Shown one piece after another: positions 25,143-33,522 of a stretch of 64,000 bases of DNA. The notes beneath the pieces were generated by a model that did no database searches, was not told the DNA's origin, and saw nothing but the letters and a program-made list of their open reading frames with translations. Made by a program: the position numbers and the translations under genes. The DNA comes from SHLQ01 sp033344795 (GTDB taxonomy: Bacteria > Actinomycetota > Acidimicrobiia > Acidimicrobiales > SHLQ01), in NCBI GenBank assembly GCA_033344795.1, contig JAWPMS010000001.1:3224001-3288000 (forward strand), given 5' to 3'. Within the stretch, counting starts at the first letter, position 1. The number at the start of each line of letters is the position of its first letter.

Positions 25143-25936
25143 CCTCGACGCTCCCAGATTTCGCATTCGAAGCTGCCCCGGAGCTGCCCGGCTCAGAACG
25201 CGTGTCGCGATATGGGTTCAGCGCGGTCCGGCGCATCGTGCATCGATTGTGGGACCTCTCGATCGAAGGCATCGAGAACATCCCCGACGAAGGCCCGGCG
25301 ATTCTCTGCCCGAATCATCTGAGCTTCTGTGACTCGGTGTTCGTGCCCGTGTCGCTTCCGCGACGGGTGTGGGCGATCGGCAAGGGCGAGTACATGGACG
25401 ACTGGAAGACGAAACATCTTTTCCCCGCGTTTGGCATGATCCCGGTCGACCGGTCCGGCGGTGAAGCCGCTCAGGCTGCGCTCGACACCGCAGCGCGCGT
25501 TCTCGACGGTGGGCATCTTTTTATGATCTATCCCGAGGGGACTCGATCACGGTCGGGCAACCTCCACAAGGCGCGCACTGGTGCGGCCCGGCTCAGCGTG
25601 CGTTGCAGCGCTCCGATCATCCCCGTTGGCCACATCGGCACACTCGAGGTGCAGCCGCCAGATCAATTCACGATGAAACCTGGGTTGCCGGTGACCGTGC
25701 GCTTCGGTGAACCGATGCACATCGCCGACTTTGGTGATCCCGGCGATCCTCGCACTATTCGACCGTTCGCCGACGCCGTCATGTACGAGATCGCACAGCT
25801 GTCTGGGCAGAAGTACGTGGATACCTACGCCGGTTCCGAGGACAAGGACGAAGAGCAGCCGAAGATCGAGACGCCGGTGATCGCCGTTCCGCCAGGCCGG
25901 GCACGCGCCCCGAAACTCATCGCCGCGGCGGGTTGA
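25139..25936 (+). CDS. 1-acyl-sn-glycerol-3-phosphate acyltransferase (PlsC) family protein
   Basis: A 265-residue acyltransferase with the catalytic NHLSFCD (NHx4D) box, the FGMIPVDRSGGEAAQAAL block, the substrate-phosphate loop YPEGTRSRSGNLHKARTGAARL and an IIPVGHIGT block. These are all four motifs of the PlsC family. It transfers an acyl group to lysophosphatidate or a related lipid at the inner face of the membrane. The start ATG 25139 overlaps the ligase stop. A charged tail (GSEDKDEEQPKIE) follows the domain. It ends about 40 bases before a convergent VOC gene. Confidence 0.92.
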   Translation: MTSTLPDFAFEAAPELPGSERVSRYGFSAVRRIVHRLWDLSIEGIENIPDEGPAILCPNHLSFCDSVFVPVSLPRRVWAIGKGEYMDDWKTKHLFPAFGMIPVDRSGGEAAQAALDTAARVLDGGHLFMIYPEGTRSRSGNLHKARTGAARLSVRCSAPIIPVGHIGTLEVQPPDQFTMKPGLPVTVRFGEPMHIADFGDPGDPRTIRPFADAVMYEIAQLSGQKYVDTYAGSEDKDEEQPKIETPVIAVPPGRARAPKLIAAAG

Positions 25937-25975
25937 TCGGCAGATGGTCGCCATTGCGTTCGCTATTGCCTACCA

Positions 25976-26386
25976 TCACTGCGTTTGCACCGGAGTCGCC
26001 AGTTCGATCAACACGTTGCTCGGGCCGAGGACATACGCAACCGTCTGCCCCCAAGGCTTCTCGGTGGGGGCTACGTAGCGGCGGGCGCCGGCAGCGACGG
26101 CGTCCTCCACTGTCTCGGCAACCTCGGACGTGAGCAACGTGATCGAGACCGGCGCTGGTCGTGCAGGGTCAGGCGGGCTGAATCCTCCTGCGGTATCGAG
26201 GTTGGTTTTCGCAAGCTCGATGGAGACGAACGCCAGAGTGGTCGCTCCGGTGTCGACTTCGCCGTAGTCGTTCTCCGGCGTGACGAAGCGTCGCTCAAGA
26301 CCAAACGCCGTGGTGAAGAACGTGACCGTTTCTTCGACATCGTCGACGTAGAAGATGGTGTAGCCGAGTGAGATTGTTGGTTTCAT
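25976..26386 (-). CDS. VOC family protein
   Basis: A 136-residue glyoxalase-fold protein: GYTIFYVDDVEETVTFFTTAFGLERRF opens the first beta-alpha unit (shown in part), GATTLAFVSIE closes it, and VSITLLTSEVAETVEDAVAAGA with QTVAYVLGPSNVLIELATP forms the second. This pattern is common in glyoxalase or bleomycin-resistance-like proteins, usually of unknown substrate. The gene is divergent from a WYL-domain regulator whose start lies about 110 bases away, a frequent regulator-target pairing. Confidence 0.85.
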   Translation of the reverse strand: MKPTISLGYTIFYVDDVEETVTFFTTAFGLERRFVTPENDYGEVDTGATTLAFVSIELAKTNLDTAGGFSPPDPARPAPVSITLLTSEVAETVEDAVAAGARRYVAPTEKPWGQTVAYVLGPSNVLIELATPVQTQ

Positions 26387-26497
26387 CGAGGGGCCTTTCG
26401 GTGCGTACTTGGCAGCGTAGAGGAGCCATGCGACAGCCGAATGTCGGAATTTGTCGGATTTCTTGATTTACTCGGCTGGCTCGTGTTGGGTGAGGGA

Positions 26498-27190
26498 GTG
26501 AACCGACTCGAGCGACTGTTTGCCATCACCGAGGCCATTCGACACTCAGGGCGACAGCCGTTGTCGGCGTCACGACTGGCCGACCGCTTCGAGGTGTCGA
26601 GGCGCACGATCGAAAGGGACCTCGCGAGTCTGCGTGAGGCGGGTGTTCCGCTGACCAGCGAGCCGGGTCGCAACGGCGGCGCGATGAGTCTTGATGCGGG
26701 GACGGGCGTGGTCGTGTCGCTGTCGACTCCAGAGGTCACCGCGCTGCTCATCGCAGTGGCGGTCGGTGGACCCGACATGCCCTTCTCCAACGATGCGTCG
26801 ATGGCATCGGAGATCTTGATGCGAAGTTTGGGTTCGAACACGAGGATGAGCGTCGAAGATCTCCGAAGACGGATCAGAACCCAATCGCGCACGCAGACCG
26901 TTGGTGCACGGATCAGGCGAACGCTCGAAGAAGCCGTTCGGCGCGGTGTGGTCGTCAACATCACGTATCTGGACGCAGACGAGAACTTGACCAGGCGAAG
27001 TGTGGAGGCGATCGGGTTCTATTTCGGAACGGAGGGGTGGTTCCTCAACGGTTGGTGCCAACTCCGCGAAGCCGGTCGGATATTCAGACTCGATCGCATC
27101 AAGTCCGCACATCTCACCAAGAAACCAGCCCAGCACCGCGACGTCGATGAGGTTCTCGGATGGGTTCCCAACGAAGTCCGAGCGCCATAG
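26498..27190 (+). CDS. WYL domain-containing HTH transcriptional regulator (YafY type)
   Basis: A 230-residue regulator: an N-terminal winged helix (RLADRFEVSRRTIERDLASL) and a C-terminal WYL domain containing VVVNITYLDADENLTRRSVEAIG, EGWFLNGWCQLREAGRIFRLDRI. The WYL domain binds ligands such as small aromatics, cyclic oligonucleotides or single-stranded DNA. I chose GTG 26498 (VNRLERLFAI) because family members start just before this helix; an ATG at 26441 in frame adds 19 hydrophobic residues with no family support. It is divergent from the VOC gene and probably regulates it. Confidence 0.85.
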   Translation: MNRLERLFAITEAIRHSGRQPLSASRLADRFEVSRRTIERDLASLREAGVPLTSEPGRNGGAMSLDAGTGVVVSLSTPEVTALLIAVAVGGPDMPFSNDASMASEILMRSLGSNTRMSVEDLRRRIRTQSRTQTVGARIRRTLEEAVRRGVVVNITYLDADENLTRRSVEAIGFYFGTEGWFLNGWCQLREAGRIFRLDRIKSAHLTKKPAQHRDVDEVLGWVPNEVRAP

Positions 27191-27325
27191 CTCTGATGAG
27201 CCTGGGGTTCGGTCCGTCAGCGAGTCAGCGGGTCGATGACCAGCACGGTCGACCGGCGCGGATCCACAGGCAGTTCACAAAGAACTCCAAGGACCGCCAC
27301 AGGGTGGCTTTCTATTGTCCGTGCC

Positions 27326-28300
27326 ATGAGAACATCTTGCTTCACACAATCCCCCCGCCTTGCCGCCATCGCCTGCGGAGCTCTGCTCTTTGTCGGAGCC
27401 TGCGGCTCAGCCGATGACGACGCCGCTGGCGAGACGAGCGCGACTGCCGCATCGGATGTCACGAGCTCCTCGACTTCGATTCCGGCGCTGGAATCCACGA
27501 CAACCACCGCCTCGGGAACCACGAGCTCGACAGAGGAGGCCACGAGCTGCGATGACATTTCAGCTCTGTTCGTGACGAGGGGGTCGGCGAACGCAGACCT
27601 GGACGACCCAGCGGTGGATGCCGCGTGCGATGGTGACGCCCTCGTGGTGACCAGCAACGCGATTCCCGACTACACCTACGTCGAAACCAGCCCGGGGAAT
27701 CCCCGAGCGCAGGACTACACGTTCACGATTCCTGCCACACCGACGGTGGCGGAGGGTCCGACGGATGTTCCGGTCATTGGCGTCGCCGCTGTGACGCTGA
27801 GCGGCATCCCAATCTTTGGCCCGACGGAAGGCACAGGTGGAGACGTTGATTCGCTTCCCGGGATCATCTCCGAGTGTGGAAGCCACAACGGTCCGAGCGG
27901 GTTCCACATCCACAAGATCATGACCAGCGCGAATACCGATTGCCTGTTCACACCCGACGAGGTCGCCGCCGCCCCGCAGCTGGTCGGTTACGCGTTCGAT
28001 GGGTTCCCGATCTACACGGGCGCCGACCAATACACCTCGTCGTGGGAACTCACTGACGAGACGCTGTTCGCCACCGACACCTGGGCGGCGCACACGTATG
28101 TCGAAGGTTTGGGCGACCTCGACCGGTGCAACGGACTGACCGATGCCGAAGGCAACTACGCGTACTACACCACCGACACCTTCCCCTACGTGCTTGGCTG
28201 CTACACCGGCGTCGTCGACCTCGATGCTGCGGGCGCGGGTGGCGGAGGCGGTGATCGACCAGAACGACCGGCGGGGACAGCCGAGGGCGGGCAGTCGTGA
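27326..28300 (+). CDS. YHYH domain lipoprotein
   Basis: A 324-residue lipoprotein with signal peptide ending GAC at about residue 26 and a long Ser and Thr spacer to about residue 75. The YHYH domain is seen as IFGPTEGTGGDVDS, CGSHNGPSGFHIHKI, GYAFDGFPIYTG and YAYYTTDTFPYVLGCYTG; the repeated Tyr and His residues suggest a metal or redox centre. It ends in a Gly and Pro-rich tail. The stop overlaps the GTG of a DUF305 gene by four bases. Such pairs are often linked to metal or copper handling outside the membrane, but the function is not settled. Confidence 0.88.
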   Translation: MRTSCFTQSPRLAAIACGALLFVGACGSADDDAAGETSATAASDVTSSSTSIPALESTTTTASGTTSSTEEATSCDDISALFVTRGSANADLDDPAVDAACDGDALVVTSNAIPDYTYVETSPGNPRAQDYTFTIPATPTVAEGPTDVPVIGVAAVTLSGIPIFGPTEGTGGDVDSLPGIISECGSHNGPSGFHIHKIMTSANTDCLFTPDEVAAAPQLVGYAFDGFPIYTGADQYTSSWELTDETLFATDTWAAHTYVEGLGDLDRCNGLTDAEGNYAYYTTDTFPYVLGCYTGVVDLDAAGAGGGGGDRPERPAGTAEGGQS

Positions 28301-28908
28301 GGAAGGCGCTTTCGCGTCGAACCTTGCTTCTCGCGGCGGGAACGGGAGCTGCCGGCGCGGTAGCGGGAGCATCGTTGGCAGGGCCACGCGCCGCAAGTGA
28401 TGACCTCGAGCCGACCGTAGCCGACATCGGTTTCTGCACCGACATGACCGCCCATCACATCCAAGCGCTGGCCATGTGTCATCGCGTCCTTGGCCGCGAC
28501 ACGGGCGATCCGGTGCAGGCTGCAGCCACCGAAGTTCTCCAGACCCAGGCGATCGAGATTGGCACTATGCGAGCGTGGCTCACCGATTGGGGGGCAACGA
28601 CCGCATCACCCGAGACGACGATGGCCTGGATGGGGATGAGTGACGGTGCGGGTGTGCCGTTTTCGATGATGCCCGGCTTGGCCTCGGATGAAGAGATGCG
28701 TGCGCTCTCCCTAGCTGAGGGACTCGACCGTGGCCGCCTGTGGATCGAACTCATGCGGACGCACCATGTGGGTGGCGTCGACATGGCAAAAGCGGCGATA
28801 GAACTCGTGGGCGCCGAAAAGGTCAGACGATTGGCGCGCATTCAGGTCGACGTGCAGACGTACGAGATCGAACAGTACGACCAACTGCTCACAACCGCCT
28901 ATGCCTAA
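28297..28908 (+). CDS. DUF305 family protein, exported
   Basis: A 203-residue protein with an N-terminal RRTLLLAAGTGAAGAVAGAS export signal with a twin-arginine-like pair. The DUF305 helical bundle has CTDMTAHHIQALAMC near the start and ELMRTHHVGGVDMAKAAIELV later, the characteristic His-His and Met positions for metal (copper) binding in CopM-like proteins. Met and His are also frequent in the middle (MAWMGMSDGAGVPFSMMPG). It is translationally coupled to the YHYH lipoprotein by a GTGA overlap, so the two probably work in the same extracytoplasmic process. Confidence 0.88.
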   Translation: MRKALSRRTLLLAAGTGAAGAVAGASLAGPRAASDDLEPTVADIGFCTDMTAHHIQALAMCHRVLGRDTGDPVQAAATEVLQTQAIEIGTMRAWLTDWGATTASPETTMAWMGMSDGAGVPFSMMPGLASDEEMRALSLAEGLDRGRLWIELMRTHHVGGVDMAKAAIELVGAEKVRRLARIQVDVQTYEIEQYDQLLTTAYA

Positions 28909-28924
28909 CGTTGGGGTGGGGACG

Positions 28925-29803
28925 CTACTCCTCGTTCTGCATGAAGGTTGTGTCATCAGAGGGTGTCGCAAGAGCGGTGACTTCGTCTCGAAATACTGAG
29001 GGTGAGACCCCCGTCCTCGTTCGAAAGAACTTGGTGAAGTTCGATGCTTCGGAGAAGCGGAGATCGCGCGAGATGGTCGCAATGTCGTCCTTCGACCAGG
29101 CGAGCCGTCGTCGAGCTTCCAGGATGACGTTGGCATCGATCACATCCTTGGGTCGGTGCCCGAGCACTTTGGCTGTCGCTCGGGCGATCGATCGCGGGGA
29201 GGCCCCGATTTCGCCAGCATGCCAGGCGACCGAGCGTTGATCGATGTGGGTCTGGACGCTATCCACGAACAATGTGGTGAGTCGTCGACTGGGTGAGTCA
29301 TTCACCTCGCTACCGCTCCGCGCATAACGAGCGAATAGGCGCAAAATGACACTCACCACGGCGGCTGCCATCGCGTGATCGTTATGGGTTTCGAGGTCGA
29401 CGGTGATCCAATCCATCAGCTGCTGGAGACTATGTGCGTCCTCGCCGAGTTCGATGATGGTGGTGGTGCCGATGAATTGATCGAAGAGTGGGAGATCTGG
29501 GATGACGGACGATTCGAAGACCACCACATCGGCGTCGAAGTCATCATGAGTCTCGCTCCAGCGCTGCACCTGTCCGGGGCGAATCCAGACTGCGGTACCA
29601 GTGTTCAGCTGATGCTCGCGAAAATCGACCATGTGTCGGCCAGCGCCGCTTGTGCAGAAGATGAACACGTGAAACTGCACGAGCTCGATGGGTGGGCCAT
29701 CGAGGTTCTCCACCTCCATCCGGTCTTGAATCGCCGAACGAATGAATTTGGTGTTGGTGGTGTTCACTGCTCGGGAGAGCTTGAGTTCGACGATGTCATC
29801 CAT
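28925..29803 (-). CDS. AraC family transcriptional regulator
   Basis: A 292-residue regulator. The N-terminal half is a cupin-like ligand-binding region (FHVFIFCTSGAGRHMVDFRE, TAVWIRPGQVQRWSE). The C-terminal third is the AraC HTH pair with GEIGASPRSIARATAKVLG and DLRFSEASNFTKFFRTRTGVSP. ATG 29803 (MDDIVEL) is preferred, though the frame is open 26 codons further upstream. It faces three plus-strand genes (two small membrane proteins and a multidomain SnoaL protein) across about 145 bases and probably controls them. Confidence 0.85.
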   Translation of the reverse strand: MDDIVELKLSRAVNTTNTKFIRSAIQDRMEVENLDGPPIELVQFHVFIFCTSGAGRHMVDFREHQLNTGTAVWIRPGQVQRWSETHDDFDADVVVFESSVIPDLPLFDQFIGTTTIIELGEDAHSLQQLMDWITVDLETHNDHAMAAAVVSVILRLFARYARSGSEVNDSPSRRLTTLFVDSVQTHIDQRSVAWHAGEIGASPRSIARATAKVLGHRPKDVIDANVILEARRRLAWSKDDIATISRDLRFSEASNFTKFFRTRTGVSPSVFRDEVTALATPSDDTTFMQNEE

Positions 29804-29949
29804 GGCCACGCGAGTCTGAGACGATCCTGACCAAAAGTCACGCGGGTGTCCGATTTTGACAAGCAGCTGTCGGCTCGACACCTTGGATGCAGCGTGGGTT
29901 GGCCGGTTGACTGTCTCTATCCAAACGGGGTTAGACCAAGGAGACCGCG

Positions 29950-30339
29950 ATGAGACTCAAGGCGAACGGCGTGCCGACCGGGGTAACAGCCCTGGCTGGC
30001 TTCATTGGACTGTTCAGCATGGTCGCAGGGCTGGCAATAATGATCGATCCCACGATCATGAACATCGACGACTCGGTGGTCGGACGTCAATGGGGAGGCC
30101 GCAACATCGGGCTCGGCGTCGCACTAGTCGTCGCCGTGGTTCTACGTGACGCCCGGGCCTACATGGCCGGATTTGCGGCCGGCTTGTTCCGAGACATCGG
30201 CGACCTGGTTGGTGCGATCGACGACAACGCCTCGGTCGTCGTCCCCGTGGTGTTCTTGATCGTGGGTCTCGCTGCAATTGGAGCAGTGCTACGAGCAGGA
30301 GGACTAGCCGCCGAGCCTGCTTGGGTCACCGACAAGTGA
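29950..30339 (+). CDS. small integral membrane protein
   Basis: A 129-residue protein with about four membrane helices: VTALAGFIGLFSMVAGLAIMI, GLGVALVVAVVLRDARAYMAG, an AAGLFRDIGDLVGAID turn, and VVVPVVFLIVGLAAIGAVL. It resembles DUF4267-type membrane proteins, but the family is uncertain. The ribosome binding site AAGGAG lies seven bases before the ATG. The stop TGA overlaps the GTG of the next membrane gene, so the two are coupled. It is probably under the divergent AraC regulator. Function unknown. Confidence 0.7.
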   Translation: MRLKANGVPTGVTALAGFIGLFSMVAGLAIMIDPTIMNIDDSVVGRQWGGRNIGLGVALVVAVVLRDARAYMAGFAAGLFRDIGDLVGAIDDNASVVVPVVFLIVGLAAIGAVLRAGGLAAEPAWVTDK

Positions 30340-30755
30340 CGCGTAGGCGTGCGATTCGGATCGTCTTCGACATCGCTCTCTTGTTTGGGTTCGCCGCCGA
30401 ATTCGTGACACGGGAAGGCCCCGACTACGGCCTTCATTCTTGGATTGGTGTCGTTCTGGTCCCCGTGATCTCCGTACACCTCGCATCCAACTGGCGTTGG
30501 GTCACCAGCGCGGCACGTCGACGACGATCTCACCCCGAGTGGGAGCTCGCCCGGTTCAATGCGGTGTTCTCCGTCGTGACGGCGTTCTGCATCGCCTCAG
30601 GGTTCCCGCTCTGGCTCGAGTGGTCCGACAGCACGTTTTGGCGCACGGGACACACCGTCACGGGCTTCCTGTCGATCCTCCTCGCCATCTCTCACCTTTG
30701 GCGCAATCGCAACCGAGTATCGGGTCTTCTTCGTCGACAGCGGAGTGTCGCGTGA
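30336..30755 (+). CDS. DUF4405-like membrane protein
   Basis: A 139-residue protein with four predicted helices and paired histidines near helix ends: LHSWIGVVLVPVISVHLASNW and WRTGHTVTGFLSILLAISHLW. This arrangement is typical of DUF4405 and cytochrome b-like haem-binding membrane proteins. GTG 30336 overlaps the previous stop by four bases; a slightly earlier ATG is also open. It may carry electrons or haem for an unknown partner. It is followed 81 bases later by the multidomain SnoaL gene. Confidence 0.72.
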   Translation: MTRRRAIRIVFDIALLFGFAAEFVTREGPDYGLHSWIGVVLVPVISVHLASNWRWVTSAARRRRSHPEWELARFNAVFSVVTAFCIASGFPLWLEWSDSTFWRTGHTVTGFLSILLAISHLWRNRNRVSGLLRRQRSVA

Positions 30756-30836
30756 AACCCCTCCTGGATTGGTCTGCGAGCCCACATTGGCATTTCTCGA
30801 GGACAAAACATCAAGAGCAACGAAAGGCGCCCGATC

Positions 30837-31922
30837 ATGGCAAGTATTGAAACCATCACGCTGCGGCTCAACGAGAATGCCTCGCCGGACGAATTCGTCG
30901 CAGCCAACGCGCGGGTCGAGAGTGAGTTTCTCCGAAAGCAGACGGGCTACAACCCAGGAACGCGAGTGATCTCGGTAAGCGGTGATGGTCTCTGGACCAT
31001 CTCGCTGCGTTGGGACAACGCTCGTAACGCAGCCGATTCCATGGCCGAGTTCGGCGTCTCCGACGCAACCCGAGACTTTGTAAAGCTCGTCGATCAGTCA
31101 ACGATGAACGTGGAGCTTCGGGACGAGGTGGCCTCCGACAACTTCCCGGGTCTCGACAACGCCCGGCGCCTCTACCTCGAGGGGATTCGAGATGGAAAGG
31201 TGCGCGACGCAGTCGAGACCTACACAGGTGATCGGTACACACAACATTCGACGGGTGTCCGAGATGGCGTCGAAGGGTTCGTCGAGTTCTTCGAACCGTT
31301 CATCGAAAAAAACCGTGTGCGCGACATCGAAATCGTTCGCTCGTACGTGGACGGCCGATTCGTGTTTCTCCAAGCAGCGCAAAGCTTGAACAACGGTCGG
31401 GATCGTTGGGTCACGACAGATCTGTTCGACACCGATCGCAACGGCAAGATCATCGAGCACTGGGATGTCATTCATGCGCTCGGCGGAGAGAACCCGAGCG
31501 GCCACACACAAGTGGATGGTGCGGTGGGGATCACCGACCGCGACCGAACGGAGGCGAACAAGGAAATCGTGCGTCGACTCCTCACGGAGGCCTTCTGCGA
31601 GTCACCGACCGCCGATTTCTCCGAGTTCATCTCGAGCGACACATACATCAACCACAATCCCGACGCTCCCGACGGATTGGATTCGTTGGTGGAAATGGAT
31701 AGGGGAGCGCGCGAGCGCGGCGAGGCACTCTTCTATCGTAAGGTCCATCGAATCATCGGTCAGGGAAACTTCGTCGTGTCTCTCGGGCACCAAGTGTGGA
31801 ACAACATCGACTACGCAGCGTTCGACATCTTTCGGCTCGAAGACGGGCTGATCGTCGAACACTGGGACAACGTCGAAACCTTGCCGCATGGCGACGACCT
31901 GGTGAACTCTGGCAAGTTCTGA
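30837..31922 (+). CDS. ABM-like domain fused to two SnoaL-like domains
   Basis: A 361-residue protein. Residues 1-90 look like a dimeric alpha/beta barrel (antibiotic biosynthesis monooxygenase-like: IETITLRLNENASPDEFVAANARV, DGLWTISLRWDN, shown in parts). Two NTF2/SnoaL-like units follow. The first is NARRLYLEGIRDGKVRDAVE to RNGKIIEHWDVIHAL, the second NKEIVRRLLTEAF to EDGLIVEHWDNVETLPHG. Each ends with the V/I-EHWD signature. SnoaL-like units are hydrolases or cyclase-like enzymes for small molecules. The triple fusion is uncommon. It is last in the set facing the AraC regulator. Confidence 0.75.
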   Translation: MASIETITLRLNENASPDEFVAANARVESEFLRKQTGYNPGTRVISVSGDGLWTISLRWDNARNAADSMAEFGVSDATRDFVKLVDQSTMNVELRDEVASDNFPGLDNARRLYLEGIRDGKVRDAVETYTGDRYTQHSTGVRDGVEGFVEFFEPFIEKNRVRDIEIVRSYVDGRFVFLQAAQSLNNGRDRWVTTDLFDTDRNGKIIEHWDVIHALGGENPSGHTQVDGAVGITDRDRTEANKEIVRRLLTEAFCESPTADFSEFISSDTYINHNPDAPDGLDSLVEMDRGARERGEALFYRKVHRIIGQGNFVVSLGHQVWNNIDYAAFDIFRLEDGLIVEHWDNVETLPHGDDLVNSGKF

Positions 31923-31951
31923 GGTGCCACCAGCGGGTGCACTGCTGGGCG

Positions 31952-32764
31952 TCACTCAGGTGGCGTAGAAGCCGAAGCGATGAGAGCCGGCGCAGCGAAA
32001 CGGACCTGTCCGTCGTCCATGACGAAGTCGGAAAGTTCCGTCCTCGCAGCCTCGAGCAACGTTGCATGTTGATCATCAGAGATCATGTCCGCAAGGGTCC
32101 AGCCGCGCACGTCGGTGTGGATCCAAGCGTCGAGTGAATCGAAGCGGGCATGGCCTGCATGTTGGACGACGCGTGCGTGGGGGAGGGTCTCACCGATCAC
32201 CTCGCGGAGTTCGTCTTCGCTTCCCAACGTGAACGGTGCCATGAGGGCGCCGGCGACCTCGGCGCCAAAGAGACGGTGCAAGAGGTCGATCATGGCGGCG
32301 TAGCCGGGGCTCTGGTCAACGCTCGCCCAGGTCGCGATCGTGACGCTGCCCCCGGGACGGGTCACTCGAGCCATCTCTGTGATGCCTGCACGCTGGTCGA
32401 CGAAGAACATCAGTGCGAACTGACTGACCACTCGATCGAAGGACCGGTCCGGGAAAGGAAGCCGCTCCGCCGGGCCGTGTCGCCAGCTCACGGGTTCGGC
32501 GGAATTGCTGGCGACAGCGAGCATGCCGTCGTTGATGTCTACCCCCGTGACCGAGCCGGAACCGCCGAGGCGTTGCGCCGCAGCGCGGGCCAGGACGCCA
32601 GTGCCGCAACCCACGTCGAGCACATCATCTCCCGTGGACAAACCGGCTCGGTCGAGCATCGGGCCTGACCATTGCTCAAAAAGGGCTGGTACGAAGAAGG
32701 CCTCGTAGGTCTCCGCCGCTGAAGTCGTTACCTGTCCCGTCGTGGCTGTGTCTTGATCACTCAT
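31952..32764 (-). CDS. class I SAM-dependent methyltransferase
   Basis: A 270-residue UbiE/COQ5-type methyltransferase: VLDVGCGTGVLARAAAQ (SAM motif I), VTGVDINDGMLAVA (motif post-I), GPAERLPFPDRSFDRVVSQF (motif II), and TRPGGSVTIATWA (motif III). The C-terminal part (LHRLFGAEVAGALMAPF and later) is probably the substrate cap. ATG 32764 begins MSDQDTATTG; the longer upstream frame is antisense to the divergent promoter. It is divergent from an HxlR-type regulator with about 85 bases between starts and may be its target. Substrate unknown. Confidence 0.87.
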   Translation of the reverse strand: MSDQDTATTGQVTTSAAETYEAFFVPALFEQWSGPMLDRAGLSTGDDVLDVGCGTGVLARAAAQRLGGSGSVTGVDINDGMLAVASNSAEPVSWRHGPAERLPFPDRSFDRVVSQFALMFFVDQRAGITEMARVTRPGGSVTIATWASVDQSPGYAAMIDLLHRLFGAEVAGALMAPFTLGSEDELREVIGETLPHARVVQHAGHARFDSLDAWIHTDVRGWTLADMISDDQHATLLEAARTELSDFVMDDGQVRFAAPALIASASTPPE

Positions 32765-32849
32765 ACGAGGAATGTGAACGAAGATTCGCCAATGATCTAG
32801 CGCGAAAAAAGAACTCGACTCGCAATTCGTGCTCGGGCACGCTGGTGTC

Positions 32850-33515
32850 ATGGCTAGTTACCGGCAGTACTGCCCGATTGCTCGAGCGACGGAGATCTTG
32901 GCAGAACGATGGAGCCTCCTAATCATTCGCAACCTGATGTTCGGGGCCACCACGTTCTCGTCCATCGCTCAAGGAGTGCCGACCATGTCGAGGTCAATGC
33001 TGACGAAACGTCTACGCGAACTCGAGAGCGCAGGAGTCATCGTTTCGACGAAGAAGCCAAACGGGCAAGGTTCGACCTACGCGTTGACCGACGCAGGAGC
33101 CGACCTCGCGGGCGTCGTCGACAGCTTGGGTCAGTGGGCCGAGACGTGGGTCGAGGTCTTGCCAGAGCACACCGACCCGGGTTTCGCGTTGTGGGCGTGG
33201 TGCCGCGTCCAGCTAAACAGCGAGGTCCTGCCACCCGGCCGCGTTGTGGTCTCGTTCGAGTTTCCCGATGAGCGGGCGGGTAACCGATACTTCTGGTTGC
33301 TTGTGCAAGGAGGTTCCGCCGAAGTGTGCGCAACGGACCCGGGAGGCGAACCCGCCCTTCGAGTGGTCGCGCGATCGGCGGCATTTGTCGACTGGCACCG
33401 AGGTGTTCTGGCATGGTCAAAGGCTGTCCGCAGCGGCGATATTGCCGTGACGGGTGATCGTTCGCTGGCGCGGGAGTTCCCGACGTGGAATACCCGCACG
33501 CCGATTCTGGCCTGA
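32850..33515 (+). CDS. HxlR family regulator with C-terminal SCP2-like domain
   Basis: A 221-residue regulator. Residues 1-95 form the HxlR winged helix: YCPIARATEILAERWSLLIIRNL, MSRSMLTKRLRELESAGVI and STYALTDAGADLAGVV, in parts. Residues 115-221 form an SCP2 (sterol-carrier-like) module with FALWAWCRVQLNSEVLPPGRVVV and VDWHRGVLAWSKAVRSGDIAV. This two-domain form is common in actinobacteria; the SCP2 part may sense a lipid-like effector. It is divergent from a methyltransferase gene and directly upstream of the cupin gene, eight bases from its start. Confidence 0.87.
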   Translation: MASYRQYCPIARATEILAERWSLLIIRNLMFGATTFSSIAQGVPTMSRSMLTKRLRELESAGVIVSTKKPNGQGSTYALTDAGADLAGVVDSLGQWAETWVEVLPEHTDPGFALWAWCRVQLNSEVLPPGRVVVSFEFPDERAGNRYFWLLVQGGSAEVCATDPGGEPALRVVARSAAFVDWHRGVLAWSKAVRSGDIAVTGDRSLAREFPTWNTRTPILA

Positions 33516-33522
33516 CCGGCAC

